This document shows, piece by piece, positions 24,384 through 33,474 of a stretch of DNA of 64,000 bases. The notes beneath the pieces were generated by a model, which had not been told where the DNA came from, made no database searches, and saw only the letters and a list, made by a program, of their open reading frames with translations. Position 1 is the stretch's first letter. Each line of letters opens with the position of its first letter. This DNA is from Arthrobacter pascens (GTDB lineage: Bacteria > Actinomycetota > Actinomycetes > Actinomycetales > Micrococcaceae), in contig NZ_JAFHKT010000121.1 in the NCBI RefSeq assembly GCF_017052465.1, positions 1-64,000 of the forward strand, read 5' to 3'. The position numbers and the translations under genes were made by a program.

Positions 24384-25970
24384 ATGGACATTTCGCGCAG
24401 AACGCTCATCACCGCCGGCCTGGGTGCCGGCCTCGTCATCGCCCTGCCGGGCACGGCCGTCGCCGACCAGCGGAACTCGGAGGCAAGCCTCCCGGCCGAT
24501 CCCTTCACCCTTGGCATTGCCTCCGGCGATCCGTGGCCGGACGGGTTTGTGATCTGGACGCGCCTGGCCCTCAGCCCGCTGGCGGAGGACGGCCTCGGCG
24601 GCATGCCGACACGCACGGTGGGCGTGGCGTGGGAGGTGGCCGAAGACCCCGCCATGCGCAGGGTGGTCCGGCGTGGTGTCCAGCAGGCTGTTCCTGCGAG
24701 TGCCCACTCGGTGCACGTCGAACTGCGCGGGTTGACGCCGGGCCGCGAATATTTCTACCGCTTCCGCGCCGGCCGCCACATCAGCCCTGTTGGCCGCACA
24801 CTGACCAGCCCGGCCTGGTACGAGACGCCGGCTGCGCTGGCCATGTCGTTCGCCAGCTGCGCCCAGTACGAGCACGGCTTCTTCACCGCTTACCGCCGCC
24901 TCGCCGAAGACCAGCCGGACCTGGTCCTCCATCTCGGCGATTACCAGTACGAGTACAAGAAGGACTCCTATGTGGTGGGCGGCGGAAACGTCCGCGACCA
25001 TGAGGGTCCAGAGACCGTGACGCTGGAGGGCTACCGCCAGCGCCACGCGCAGTACAAGTCCGACGCCGACCTCCAGGCTGCCCACGCCGCGGCACCATGG
25101 CTGGTGGTCTGGGATGACCACGAAGTGGACAACAACTGGGCGGACGAGGCGCCGGAGAATGCGGACCCCGCCCAGCTCAACGACTCCGCCAGCAACTTCC
25201 GCACCCGGAGGGCGGCCGCATTCAAGGCCTACTACGAGAACATGCCGCTGCGCGCACCGTCTGTTCCCGCCGGCGCCGACATGAAGATCTACCGCACTGT
25301 CCAGTGGGGTCAGCTGGCAAACTTCCACATGATGGACACCCGCCAGTACCGCGACGACCAGCTAGCCGGCGACGGCTGGCGGAAAAACGTCGGCGAGCGC
25401 CTTGCGGAGGACAGGACCATCACTGGCCCCGGGCAGGAGCAGTGGCTGCTGGACGGCTTCCGGAAGTCCACGGCGCGCTGGGACATTCTGGGCCAGCAGG
25501 TGTTCTTCGCGGAGCGCGACCGCAACAAGGCGCCGGACATCGACGACGTGTCGATGGACGGCTGGGACGGCTATGCCGCCTCACGGCGCCGGATCACGCA
25601 GGGCTGGGTGGACGCAAAGGTGCGCAACGCCGTCGTACTGACCGGTGACGTCCACCGCAGCTGGGCCAACGACGTGAAGGTGGACTTCAAGGATCCCCAC
25701 GCGCCCGTGGTGGGTTCGGAACTGGTATGCACCTCCGTCACGTCCAACGGAAACGGAACGGGTTCCGTCACGGATCCGACCATGGCCTGGAATCCGCACC
25801 TGAAGTTCTACAACGACCAGCGTGGCTACGTCCGGACCACAATCACCAGGGACGCCATGACCGCTGATTACCGGGTGCTCGACTACGTTTCCGCACCCGG
25901 CTCCGCGGTCAGCACCAAGGCCACCTTCGGCATCCAGGACGGCGTTCCCGGACTGCAGCGCCGCGGCTAG
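24384..25970 (+). CDS. phoD: PhoD-family alkaline phosphatase, Tat-exported
   Basis: A 528-residue secreted phosphodiesterase/monoesterase. The N-terminus MDISRRTLITAGLG carries a twin-arginine export motif followed by a hydrophobic stretch and an AxA-type cleavage site (about 27). A PhoD N-terminal beta domain (about 40-135) precedes the metallophosphatase core with SFASCAQY, HLGDYQYEY near 190, WDDHEVDNNW near 243 and TGDVHRSW near 420. These residues bind iron and calcium in PhoD. It probably scavenges phosphate from teichoic acids or phosphodiesters. The ribosome-binding site is weak. Confidence 0.94.
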   Translation: MDISRRTLITAGLGAGLVIALPGTAVADQRNSEASLPADPFTLGIASGDPWPDGFVIWTRLALSPLAEDGLGGMPTRTVGVAWEVAEDPAMRRVVRRGVQQAVPASAHSVHVELRGLTPGREYFYRFRAGRHISPVGRTLTSPAWYETPAALAMSFASCAQYEHGFFTAYRRLAEDQPDLVLHLGDYQYEYKKDSYVVGGGNVRDHEGPETVTLEGYRQRHAQYKSDADLQAAHAAAPWLVVWDDHEVDNNWADEAPENADPAQLNDSASNFRTRRAAAFKAYYENMPLRAPSVPAGADMKIYRTVQWGQLANFHMMDTRQYRDDQLAGDGWRKNVGERLAEDRTITGPGQEQWLLDGFRKSTARWDILGQQVFFAERDRNKAPDIDDVSMDGWDGYAASRRRITQGWVDAKVRNAVVLTGDVHRSWANDVKVDFKDPHAPVVGSELVCTSVTSNGNGTGSVTDPTMAWNPHLKFYNDQRGYVRTTITRDAMTADYRVLDYVSAPGSAVSTKATFGIQDGVPGLQRRG

Positions 25971-25997
25971 GGCACCCGGGGGCGGCAGCCTGCACTC

Positions 25998-26028
25998 AGC
26001 CGCCGGGCCGCAACGCTGCCCGGCGGCT
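25998..26028 (+). terminator. Stem-loop after phoD
   Basis: An 11-bp perfect stem (AGCCGCCGGGC and complement) with a 9-nt loop lies 28 bp after the phoD stop. There is no T run, which is common for this high-GC group. It separates phoD from the sugar-transport promoter. Confidence 0.5.
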
Positions 26029-26095
26029 TCGCCAGCCAAACGGCCCAGGCAAATAGGCCCAGCAAAAAAGGGCCCTGCTCCGGCAAACATGTGTG

Positions 26096-26124
26096 TTGAC
26101 CCACAATAAGGCGTGAGCTATTCT
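26096..26124 (+). promoter_or_regulatory. Strong promoter for the monosaccharide ABC importer
   Basis: TTGACC and TATTCT are separated by exactly 17 bp, a near-consensus housekeeping promoter and one of the clearest in the window. Transcription should start near 26131, inside the LacI-type operator, leaving a leader of about 200 nt before chvE. Confidence 0.8.
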
Positions 26125-26129
26125 CGTAA

Positions 26130-26145
26130 TTGTTAGCGCTCACAA
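26130..26145. promoter_or_regulatory. LacI/GalR-family operator
   Basis: TTGTTAGCGCTCACAA is a palindrome with one mismatch, of the class TTGTTAnCGnTAACAA bound by LacI-family repressors. It covers the predicted transcription start, an ideal repression site. No lacI-family gene is in this window, so the repressor is encoded elsewhere. Confidence 0.75.
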
Positions 26146-26334
26146 GGCGCAGCAGCTTCACAGAATTGAGTAAAGGCGGCATGGATGCCGCCTGATCGCA
26201 AAGCCCCCTGGTGTGCGGGCCTCAGGATCGCGCAGCAGCCGACCGGAGCCCAATGCCGGTCCCGTCGGAAGGCGCAGATGCCTCCCGGCTCAGCAGCAAT
26301 TCGCGGCCTGAGTCAGCCGCGGAAGGAGAACAAC
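26146..26334 (+). other. Leader of the chvE transcript with a palindromic hairpin
   Basis: This roughly 190-nt untranslated leader has no convincing gene, although a frame stays open through it in phase with chvE. It contains an 18-bp palindrome (GGCGGCAT, GG, ATGCCGCC at 26175-26192). The chvE ribosome-binding site GGAAGGAG is at its end. No known riboswitch was recognised. Confidence 0.5.
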
Positions 26335-27462
26335 GTGCGTTTCAAGAAACTCCTGGGAGCCGTCGCCGTCGCCCTGGCCGTGACCGTCGGAGCCACCGGC
26401 TGCGGCAGCCGTCCCGGCAGCACCGCGGATCCCGCCGCCAGCACCGATGCTGCCGGCTCTCTCGTAGGCATTTCGATGCCGACGCAGACGTCTGAGCGAT
26501 GGATTGCCGACGGAGGCAATGTCGAAAAGTCCCTGAAGGACCTCGGATACAAGACGGATCTGCAGTTCGCCAACGACGACATCCCCACGCAGGTGTCGCA
26601 GATTGAGAACATGCTGACCAAGGGTGCGAAGGCCCTGATTATCGCCGCGATCGACGGCACCACGCTGACGGATGTCCTGGCAAAGGCCAAGGAGCAGAAC
26701 GTCAAGGTCATCGCCTACGACCGGCTGATCAACGGCACACCGAACGTGGACTTTTACACGACCTTTGACAACTACACGGTGGGCGTCCAGCAGGCTACCT
26801 CCCTGCTGACGGGCCTGGGTCTTCTGGATGCCAGCGGCAAGAAGGTGGACGGCAAGGGCCCGTTCAACGTGGAACTGTTCGCCGGCAGCCCGGACGACAA
26901 CAACGCGAACTTCTTCTGGACCGGTGCCATGGACACGCTGAAGCCGTTCATGGACGCCGGAACCATCAAGGTTCCCAGCGGCCAGACCAAGTTCGAGCAG
27001 GCCGCCATCCTGCGCTGGCAGGCACCCGTTGCGCAGAAGCGCATGGAGGACATCCTCACCTCCGCCTACAGTTCGGGCAAGAAGCTCGACGGCGTGCTGT
27101 CACCTTACGATGGCCTGTCCATCGGCATCATTTCCGCCCTGACCAGCACCGGCGGCTACTCCAAGGGCAACCTTCCGGTCGTGACCGGGCAGGATGCGGA
27201 GAAGGGCTCCGTCAAGTCCATCATCGCCGGGGAGCAGTACTCCACGATCTTCAAGGACACCCGCAAGCTGGGTGAACAGGCCGTGAAGATGGTTGATGCC
27301 GTCCTGAAGGGCGAGCAGCCCGAGACGAACGACACCAAAACCTACAACAACAAGGTCAAGGTGGTCCCGGCATATCTGCTCGAGTCCGTGATCATCACCA
27401 AGGACAACTACAAGCAGGAACTCATCGACTCCGGCTACTACACGGAGGCCGACGTCAAGTAG
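26335..27462 (+). CDS. chvE: Multiple-monosaccharide ABC transporter, substrate-binding lipoprotein
   Basis: A 375-residue periplasmic-type binding protein, here a lipoprotein (signal peptide, lipobox-like VGATGC near residue 22). It has the two-lobed fold of the xylose/ribose-binding class: [13 protein letters not shown] opens lobe 1, [15 protein letters not shown] near 125 and [14 protein letters not shown] near 255 line the sugar site. With gguA and gguB it forms the importer known as multiple sugar / monosaccharide (arabinose, galactose, xylose, glucose). The start is the GTG after GGAAGGAG; the longer frame is leader. A strong promoter and LacI operator precede it. Confidence 0.92.
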   Translation: MRFKKLLGAVAVALAVTVGATGCGSRPGSTADPAASTDAAGSLVGISMPTQTSERWIADGGNVEKSLKDLGYKTDLQFANDDIPTQVSQIENMLTKGAKALIIAAIDGTTLTDVLAKAKEQNVKVIAYDRLINGTPNVDFYTTFDNYTVGVQQATSLLTGLGLLDASGKKVDGKGPFNVELFAGSPDDNNANFFWTGAMDTLKPFMDAGTIKVPSGQTKFEQAAILRWQAPVAQKRMEDILTSAYSSGKKLDGVLSPYDGLSIGIISALTSTGGYSKGNLPVVTGQDAEKGSVKSIIAGEQYSTIFKDTRKLGEQAVKMVDAVLKGEQPETNDTKTYNNKVKVVPAYLLESVIITKDNYKQELIDSGYYTEADVK

Positions 27463-27471
27463 CGCGGCGAA

Positions 27472-27504
27472 GGGAGCGGCCCGGCATCCGGCCGGGCCGC
27501 TCCC
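27472..27504 (+). other. Stable intercistronic hairpin between chvE and gguA
   Basis: A perfect 14-bp GC-rich stem (27472-27485 with 27491-27504) and a 5-nt loop lie between the binding-protein and ATPase genes. There is no T run, so complete termination is unlikely. In similar importer operons such hairpins stabilise the upstream message and lower downstream expression, giving excess binding protein. Confidence 0.65.
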
Positions 27505-27559
27505 CCACCGGGCCCTGCACCCGCAGGAGCCCGGCACCAACCAGTCAGCGGGAATGACC

Positions 27560-29089
27560 ATGAACGTACCCATCCTTCAAATGCGGGGAATCACCAAGAC
27601 CTTTCCCGGCGTCAAAGCGCTCCAGGACGTCACCCTGGACGTAAACCGCGGCGAGGTCCACGCCATCTGCGGTGAAAACGGAGCCGGCAAATCGACCCTC
27701 ATGAAAGTGCTCTCCGGCGTCTACCCGCACGGCACCTTTGACGGCGACATCCTCTTCGAAAACGAGCCGTGCGACTTCTCCACCATCAACGACAGCGAAA
27801 AACGCGGCATCGTCATCATCCACCAGGAGCTGGCCCTGAGCCCGTACCTGTCCATCGCGGAGAACATCTTCCTCGGAAACGAGATCGCCTCGCGCGGCTG
27901 GGTGAACTGGCGCCAGACCAACCTTGAAGCGGCCAAACTGCTCGCACGGGTGGGGCTGAGCGAAAACCCGGTCACGCCGATCCAGCACATCAGCGTAGGA
28001 AAGCAGCAGCTGGTCGAGATCGCCAAGGCCCTCTCGAAGGAAGTAAAGCTGCTCATCCTGGACGAGCCGACGGCGGCGCTGAACGACGAGGACTCGGACC
28101 ACCTGCTGGATCTCATCCTGCATCTGAAGGGCCAGGGCGTCACGAGCATCATCATCAGCCACAAGCTCAACGAAATCCGCAAGGTGGCGGACGCCGTCAC
28201 CATCATCCGGGACGGCAAGAGCATCGAGACGCTGCGCCTCGACCAGGGCCAGATCACCCAGGAGCGGATCATCCGCGGCATGGTGGGCCGCGACCTGGAA
28301 AGCCTCTACCCGGAACGCACCCCCCGGATCGGCGAGGAAGTCCTCCGCATCGAGGACTGGTCCGTCCAGCACCCCCAGGACCACAGCCGCACCGTGGTCC
28401 ACAACGCGAGCCTCAACGTCCGCAAGGGCGAAGTCGTCGGGCTGGCCGGCCTCATGGGCGCCGGCCGGACCGAACTGGCCATGAGCGTCTTCGGACGCAG
28501 CTACGGGCGGGCTGTCTCCGGGAAGGTGTTCAAGTACGGAGAGGAAATCGACACGTCCTCCGTGCCCGAGGCCATCCGCCACGGCATTGCCTACGCCACC
28601 GAGGACCGCAAGCACTACGGCCTGAACCTCATCGAGGACATCAAGCGCAACATCTCGATGGCGGCCCTCGGCAAGCTGTCCAGGGGCGGCTGGGTGGACA
28701 AGAACCAGGAAACCACCGTGGCCAACCGCTACCGGAAGAGCATGAACATCAAGGCGCCCTCGGTCGCAGCCATCACGGGAAAGCTCTCCGGCGGCAACCA
28801 GCAGAAGGTGGTCCTGAGCAAATGGATGTTCTCCGACCCCGATGTCCTGATCCTGGACGAACCCACCAGGGGCATCGACGTGGGGGCCAAGTTCGAGATC
28901 TACACGATCATCGCCGAACTTGCCGCCGAGGGGAAAGCCGTCATCGTGATCTCCTCCGAACTGCCTGAACTGCTCGGCATCTGCGACCGGATCTACACGC
29001 TGTCTGCAGGCCACGTCACCGGCGAGGTTCCCATCGCCGAGGCCTCCCAGGAGACACTCATGCACTACATGACCCAAGAGAAGGAATGA
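27560..29089 (+). CDS. gguA: Multiple-monosaccharide ABC transporter, ATP-binding protein
   Basis: A 509-residue fused double ATPase of the sugar-importer (RbsA/XylG/MmsA) class. The first half has Walker [10 protein letters not shown] near 36, the linker [10 protein letters not shown] and Walker B LLILDEP. The second half has the degenerate Walker [10 protein letters not shown] near 295, SGGNQQKVV near 410 and Walker [15 protein letters not shown]. It energises sugar uptake with gguB and chvE. Two ATG codons are possible; I use the second, since GGGA directly abuts the first. It overlaps or nearly touches the permease gene. Confidence 0.95.
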   Translation: MNVPILQMRGITKTFPGVKALQDVTLDVNRGEVHAICGENGAGKSTLMKVLSGVYPHGTFDGDILFENEPCDFSTINDSEKRGIVIIHQELALSPYLSIAENIFLGNEIASRGWVNWRQTNLEAAKLLARVGLSENPVTPIQHISVGKQQLVEIAKALSKEVKLLILDEPTAALNDEDSDHLLDLILHLKGQGVTSIIISHKLNEIRKVADAVTIIRDGKSIETLRLDQGQITQERIIRGMVGRDLESLYPERTPRIGEEVLRIEDWSVQHPQDHSRTVVHNASLNVRKGEVVGLAGLMGAGRTELAMSVFGRSYGRAVSGKVFKYGEEIDTSSVPEAIRHGIAYATEDRKHYGLNLIEDIKRNISMAALGKLSRGGWVDKNQETTVANRYRKSMNIKAPSVAAITGKLSGGNQQKVVLSKWMFSDPDVLILDEPTRGIDVGAKFEIYTIIAELAAEGKAVIVISSELPELLGICDRIYTLSAGHVTGEVPIAEASQETLMHYMTQEKE

Positions 29090-29094
29090 CCACC

Positions 29095-30414
29095 ATGTCC
29101 GCCCTACGAGAATCCCTCGGCTTCCTGGCAAGCCGCCTCCGCCAGGTCGGCATCTTCGTCGCCCTGATCCTGATTGTCCTGCTGTTCCAGGTCCTTACCG
29201 ACGGCATCCTGCTGCAGCCGCAGAACGTCACCAACCTCGTGGTCCAGAACAGCTACATCCTGATCCTGGCCATCGGCATGGTCATGGTCATCATCGCCGG
29301 CCACATCGACCTGTCCGTCGGTTCCATCGCCGGCTTCATCGGCGCCGTATCGGGTGTGATGATCGTGCACTGGGGCTGGGCCTGGTGGATCGCGATCCCA
29401 GCGTGCCTGCTCGTCGGCGCCCTCGTGGGCGCCTGGCAGGGGTACTGGATCGCGTACGTCGGCATCCCGGCTTTCATCGTCACCCTCGCCGGGATGCTCA
29501 TCTTCCGCGGGCTGACCCTTATCACCCTGAAAAACCAGCAGATCACCCCGTTCCCGGACGAGCTGCGGGCCCTGGGCGGCGGCTTCCTCCCTGACATTTC
29601 GGGCGGCACCTCGGTGCTGGAGTGGCTGACCGTCATCCTCGGCGTCGGAGGCACGGCAGCCATCCTCTTCCAGTCCATCAAGGAGCGCCGGGTCCGCCGG
29701 AAGTTCAACCTCGAAAACGAACCCATGGCCTGGTTCGCCATCAAGACAGCCTTCATCGCGCTGCTGATGCTCGGCATCACGTTCCTGCTGGCAAGCTACC
29801 GCGGCACACCGATCGTGCTGATCGTCCTGGCCGTCCTGGTCATCGTCTACTCCGCCCTGATGAGCAACAGCATCTTCGGCCGGCACACCTACGCGATCGG
29901 CGGGAACCTCCACGCGGCCGAACTCTCGGGCATCAAGACCAAGGCCGTGACGTTCCGGCTCTTCGTGAACATGGGTGTGCTGGCGGCCCTGGCCGGTCTC
30001 GTGTTCACGGCCCGACTGAACTCGGCCCAGCCGGCAGGCGGCACGGGTTTCGAACTGGACTCCATCGCCGCGGCATTTATCGGCGGCGCTGCGGTCCAGG
30101 GCGGCATCGGCACCGTGGCGGGAGCCATGGTGGGCGGCCTGATCATGGGCGTCCTCAACAACGGCATGTCGATCCTCGGCCTGGGCACGGACTACCAGCA
30201 GCTGATCAAGGGCCTGGTGCTCCTGCTCGCCGTGGGCTTCGACATCTTCAACAAGAACCGCAGCGGCGGCAGCGGATCCACCCTCGGCAAACGCTTCAAA
30301 TGGAAGACCACCCCGCCGTCCGCCGTCGGAGAGCCCCAGGAGCCCAAACCCGCGGCCAAGACCCCCGTGTCGGTCGCCTCTGCCTCCCACCCGGCACAGG
30401 CCGAGAACCACTGA
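29095..30414 (+). CDS. gguB: Multiple-monosaccharide ABC transporter, permease
   Basis: A 439-residue membrane permease of the RbsC/XylH class, with about ten to twelve hydrophobic segments. The coupling-helix region is seen as GRHTYAIGGNLHAAELSGIKTK near 265, and the family sequence IDLSVGSIAGF is near 72. The C-terminal 50 residues are a polar, Pro/Lys-rich cytosolic tail. Two starts are possible: ATGA overlapping the gguA stop or this ATG 9 nt after AAGGA, which I prefer. It is the last gene of the chvE operon. Confidence 0.94.
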   Translation: MSALRESLGFLASRLRQVGIFVALILIVLLFQVLTDGILLQPQNVTNLVVQNSYILILAIGMVMVIIAGHIDLSVGSIAGFIGAVSGVMIVHWGWAWWIAIPACLLVGALVGAWQGYWIAYVGIPAFIVTLAGMLIFRGLTLITLKNQQITPFPDELRALGGGFLPDISGGTSVLEWLTVILGVGGTAAILFQSIKERRVRRKFNLENEPMAWFAIKTAFIALLMLGITFLLASYRGTPIVLIVLAVLVIVYSALMSNSIFGRHTYAIGGNLHAAELSGIKTKAVTFRLFVNMGVLAALAGLVFTARLNSAQPAGGTGFELDSIAAAFIGGAAVQGGIGTVAGAMVGGLIMGVLNNGMSILGLGTDYQQLIKGLVLLLAVGFDIFNKNRSGGSGSTLGKRFKWKTTPPSAVGEPQEPKPAAKTPVSVASASHPAQAENH

Positions 30415-30440
30415 CCCGGCAGCCCGCCCCAACCAAGCAA

Positions 30441-30485
30441 CAGCCCGCGCCGTTCTGAAGCCTCAGGACGGCGCGGGCTGTTCTT
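30441..30485. terminator. Bidirectional terminator between gguB and the sugar-acid operon
   Basis: A 13-bp perfect stem (CAGCCCGCGCCGT and complement, 30441-30453 and 30468-30480) with a 14-nt loop is followed by TTCTT. It lies between two convergent operons and probably serves both. Confidence 0.75.
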
Positions 30486-30500
30486 AAGTGGGCGAGGTCG

Positions 30501-31730
30501 TCACCAGTCGTGGACTGTTCCGTCGACGAGGCGGTTGTAGGGCAGGTAGGCCTGCTGGTACGGGTAGGCCGCGGCGGCTTCTTCGTTGAATTCGACGCCG
30601 ATGCCGGGCTTGTCGCCCGGGTGCAGGTACCCGTCGGTGAACGTCATGGACTGCTCGAACACCTCGTTCGTGGCGGCCGAGTGCTGCATGTATTCCTGGA
30701 TGCCGTAGTTGTGGATCGCCAGGCCCACATGCAGCTGCGCGGCGAACCCCACAGGGGAGATATCCGTGGGCCCGTGGAAGCCGGACTTGATCTGGTACTG
30801 CGCGGCGAAATCCATGACCTTCTTCAGCGGCGAGATCCCGCCGAAATGCGTGGACGCGGCCCGGACGTAGTCGATCAGCTGTTCCTTGATGATGGTCTGG
30901 TAGTCGTACACGGTGTTGAAGATCTCGCCGATCGCCAGCGGCGTGGTGGTGTGCGCCCGCACCAGGCGCAGGGCTTCCTGGTTTTCGGCCGGGGTGCAGT
31001 CCTCCAGCCAGAACAGGTCGTACGGTTCCAGCGCCTTGCCCAGCTTCGCCGCCTGGATCGGCGTCATCCGGTGGTGCCCGTCATGCAGCAAAGGCAGCTC
31101 CGGACCGAACTCGTTCCGCACCGCCTCGAACACAGTAGGCAGGTGCCGCAGGTAGGCCCGGGTGTCCCAGTCCTCCTCCACCGGGAACGCGCCCCGCCCG
31201 GCCGGCTCGTAGTCATACCGCTCCCCGGAGGCCTGCGCCTGCGCCGCCACACCGTACACGGCCTTGATCCCCGGCACCGCGGTCTGGATCCGCACCGACT
31301 TGTAGCCGAGCTCAAGGTGCTCCCGCACCGAATCAAACAGCGACGGAATGTCCGCGCCCGAGGCGTGCCCGTACGCACGCAAGCCGTTCCGCGACGCCCC
31401 GCCGAGCAGCTGGTACACCGGCATGTTCGCGAGTTTGCCCTTGATATCCCACAAGGCCATATCCACCGCGGCTATCGCCGCCATCGTCACCGGGCCCCGG
31501 CGCCAGTACGAGGACCGGTACAGGAACTGCCAGGTGTCCTCGATCCGGTGCGGATCCTTCCCGATCAGTAACTGCGCCACGTGCTCCTTCAGATACGCGG
31601 CCACCGCCAGCTCACGCCCGTTCAACGTGGCGTCACCGATGCCGGTCACCCCGTCCTCGGTGGTGATCCGCAACGTCACGAAATTACGGGAGGGGCTCGT
31701 CACGAACACTTCCGCGGCAATGATTTTCAC
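30501..31730 (-). CDS. manD: ManD-type sugar-acid dehydratase (enolase superfamily)
   Basis: A 409-residue dehydratase of the mannonate dehydratase (ManD) subgroup. Signs are the start [18 protein letters not shown], the [12 protein letters not shown] segment near 117, the metal ligands in LLHDGHHR near 208 and [12 protein letters not shown] near 235, and [11 protein letters not shown] near 350. Members convert D-mannonate and/or D-gluconate to 2-keto-3-deoxygluconate. I chose the GTG giving the family's usual start; the longest frame begins at TTG eight codons earlier. It is the last gene of the sugar-acid operon, whose upstream genes process the same product. Confidence 0.88.
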   Translation of the reverse strand: MKIIAAEVFVTSPSRNFVTLRITTEDGVTGIGDATLNGRELAVAAYLKEHVAQLLIGKDPHRIEDTWQFLYRSSYWRRGPVTMAAIAAVDMALWDIKGKLANMPVYQLLGGASRNGLRAYGHASGADIPSLFDSVREHLELGYKSVRIQTAVPGIKAVYGVAAQAQASGERYDYEPAGRGAFPVEEDWDTRAYLRHLPTVFEAVRNEFGPELPLLHDGHHRMTPIQAAKLGKALEPYDLFWLEDCTPAENQEALRLVRAHTTTPLAIGEIFNTVYDYQTIIKEQLIDYVRAASTHFGGISPLKKVMDFAAQYQIKSGFHGPTDISPVGFAAQLHVGLAIHNYGIQEYMQHSAATNEVFEQSMTFTDGYLHPGDKPGIGVEFNEEAAAAYPYQQAYLPYNRLVDGTVHDW

Positions 31731-31790
31731 AACAGGTCCAGGCTTTCTCTTCAATCGGTAATGAATGGTTACGGCCTCCCGGCCGTCAGG

Positions 31791-32765
31791 CTAGCGTTGG
31801 GTGCTTCCGGCGGCGTGGTTCGCGAGCAGCGCGAGTTCGGCGGTGCGCGGCAGGCCTTCCCAGTCACCGGCCGTGCTCACGGCGAAGGCTCCCGCGAGGG
31901 CGCCGCGCCGCAGGCGCCCGGCCACGTCGTCGCCGTCGAGCAGCGCAGAGAGGTAGCCGGCGGTGAAGGCATCCCCGGCACCGACGGAATCGATGCTGGT
32001 GACCGGCACGGCCGGCACCTCCCAGCGCCCGTCGGCGGTGTGGGCGCCGGCGCCGGCGGCACCCCGCTTGACCACCACCTCCCGCACGCCGTGTTCCAGG
32101 AGCCGCTTGGCCATCAGGACCTCGGCCTCCGCGGAACCTGCAGCCACATCCGTGCCCGACGCCACGAGGTCCAGCTCATCGTCGGAGGCGACCACGATGC
32201 TGGCGTGCCGGACAATCGGGGCGAGGGCAGCGCGCGCCTCGTCCCGTGACCAGAGCTTTGCCCGGTAGTTGACGTCCAGCGAGACCAGGATGCCTTCCCC
32301 GGCGGCGCGTTCGGCGGCGTACTCCACTGCACGCCGCGCCTCGGGGCTGAGGGCGGCGGTGATTCCGGTCAGGTGGACCACCCTGGCTCCGCCCCGCAAC
32401 GCGGCGTCGACGTCGCTGATGTTGAGCGTGGACCCTGCCGATCCCGAGCGGTAATAGTAGGCGCGGCTGACATCTGCGGTCCGCTGCTCCAGGAACATCA
32501 CGCCCGTGCTGCGCTCGCCGTCTTCACGGTGACGCAGTGCGATGGCCTCGGAGCGCAGCTGCCGCAGGATGAACTGGCCGTGCGGGTCCTCCCCCACCAC
32601 GCCCGCCCAGCGCACGGTGTGCCCCAGACGTGCCACGCCCACCGCAACATTGGACTCGGCACCGGCCACGTGCATCGACAGGCTGCCTCCTGCCGACAGC
32701 GGACCTCCCGACCTCAGCGACACCATGGATTCGCCCAAGGTCAGGAGGTCGACGGCGGCCGTCAC
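31791..32765 (-). CDS. kdgK: 2-keto-3-deoxygluconate kinase (PfkB family)
   Basis: A 324-residue PfkB carbohydrate kinase. Family blocks are LLTLGESMVSL at the start, the substrate loop VAGAESNVAVGVARLG near 33-48, the NYRAKLW strand near 168 and the catalytic anion-hole motif SIDSVGAGDAFTAGYL near 262. It phosphorylates KDG to KDPG, the step between the dehydratases and the aldolase coded beside it. The GTG start overlaps the aldolase stop by 4 nt, so translation is coupled. Confidence 0.9.
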   Translation of the reverse strand: MTAAVDLLTLGESMVSLRSGGPLSAGGSLSMHVAGAESNVAVGVARLGHTVRWAGVVGEDPHGQFILRQLRSEAIALRHREDGERSTGVMFLEQRTADVSRAYYYRSGSAGSTLNISDVDAALRGGARVVHLTGITAALSPEARRAVEYAAERAAGEGILVSLDVNYRAKLWSRDEARAALAPIVRHASIVVASDDELDLVASGTDVAAGSAEAEVLMAKRLLEHGVREVVVKRGAAGAGAHTADGRWEVPAVPVTSIDSVGAGDAFTAGYLSALLDGDDVAGRLRRGALAGAFAVSTAGDWEGLPRTAELALLANHAAGSTQR

Positions 32766-33424
32766 CGCGAACCCGCCGCAGCCGTTCGGCGGCCAAAGTC
32801 GGCTGCCAGGCGGACGAAGCTGCGGGCACGCTCCCGCACGGGAGCCAGGTCCCCGCCGGAGCCGGCGTCGCCAAACAGCGGCCCGCCGAGTCCGACGGCG
32901 ATGGCGCCCGCTTCCCAGTAGCCGGCCGCTTCGTCGAGGCCGACGCCGCCCACGGCGATGAACGGGATGTCCGGAAACGGATCACGTAGCGCCTTGAGGT
33001 AACGCGGTCCGCCGATGGAGGCGGGGAAGAGCTTGACGGCCGTGGCGCCGCGGTTCATTGCCTCGTAGGCTTCGGTGGGGGTCAGGGCCCCTGCCAGGAC
33101 CGGGATGCCCCGCCGTGCCGACTCGTCGATGGACTCCGCGAGTGCCGGCGTCACCATGAACTGGCCGCCGGCGTCGGCGACGCGCTCCACATCCTGCGGT
33201 GTGAGGACGGTCCCGGCACCGACAAAGCAACCCTCGGGTGCCGCCGCCCGGACATCGCGGATGGCTTCGAGGGCGCCGGGCGTGGTCAGGGCAATTTCAA
33301 CGAACCGGAAGCCCTCCTCCATCGCCGCGAGCGCAGCCTTCGCGGCAGCCGCACCGTCCGTGCCGCGCACGATCGCGACGAGCCGGGTGTCCCGGATTCC
33401 ATCGAGCAACAACTCGGGGGTCAT
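32762..33424 (-). CDS. eda: KDPG / KHG aldolase
   Basis: A 220-residue class I aldolase that splits 2-keto-3-deoxy-6-phosphogluconate into pyruvate and glyceraldehyde 3-phosphate. The active-site Glu is in FVEIALTTPG near 43, Thr in VGAGTVLT near 70, and the Schiff-base Lys in ATAVKLFPAS near 132; GGVGLDEAAGY closes the phosphate site. Several in-frame ATGs exist upstream; I picked the one 5 nt after GGAGG, which gives the family's normal start. The longer versions would overlap the preceding dehydratase gene. Confidence 0.9.
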   Translation of the reverse strand: MTPELLLDGIRDTRLVAIVRGTDGAAAAKAALAAMEEGFRFVEIALTTPGALEAIRDVRAAAPEGCFVGAGTVLTPQDVERVADAGGQFMVTPALAESIDESARRGIPVLAGALTPTEAYEAMNRGATAVKLFPASIGGPRYLKALRDPFPDIPFIAVGGVGLDEAAGYWEAGAIAVGLGGPLFGDAGSGGDLAPVRERARSFVRLAADFGRRTAAAGSR

Positions 33425-33474
33425 GCTGTCCTCCATCGTGGACTTCTCCATTCCGTGCTTGGCCATGCTGCCGC

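Noticed and set aside
27545..29131. 528-codon minus-strand frame opposite gguA
   Set aside because: High-GC antisense shadow; the gguA frame carries all Walker motifs.
29104..30432. 442-codon minus-strand frame opposite gguB
   Set aside because: Asp/Glu/His-rich shadow of a membrane protein gene.
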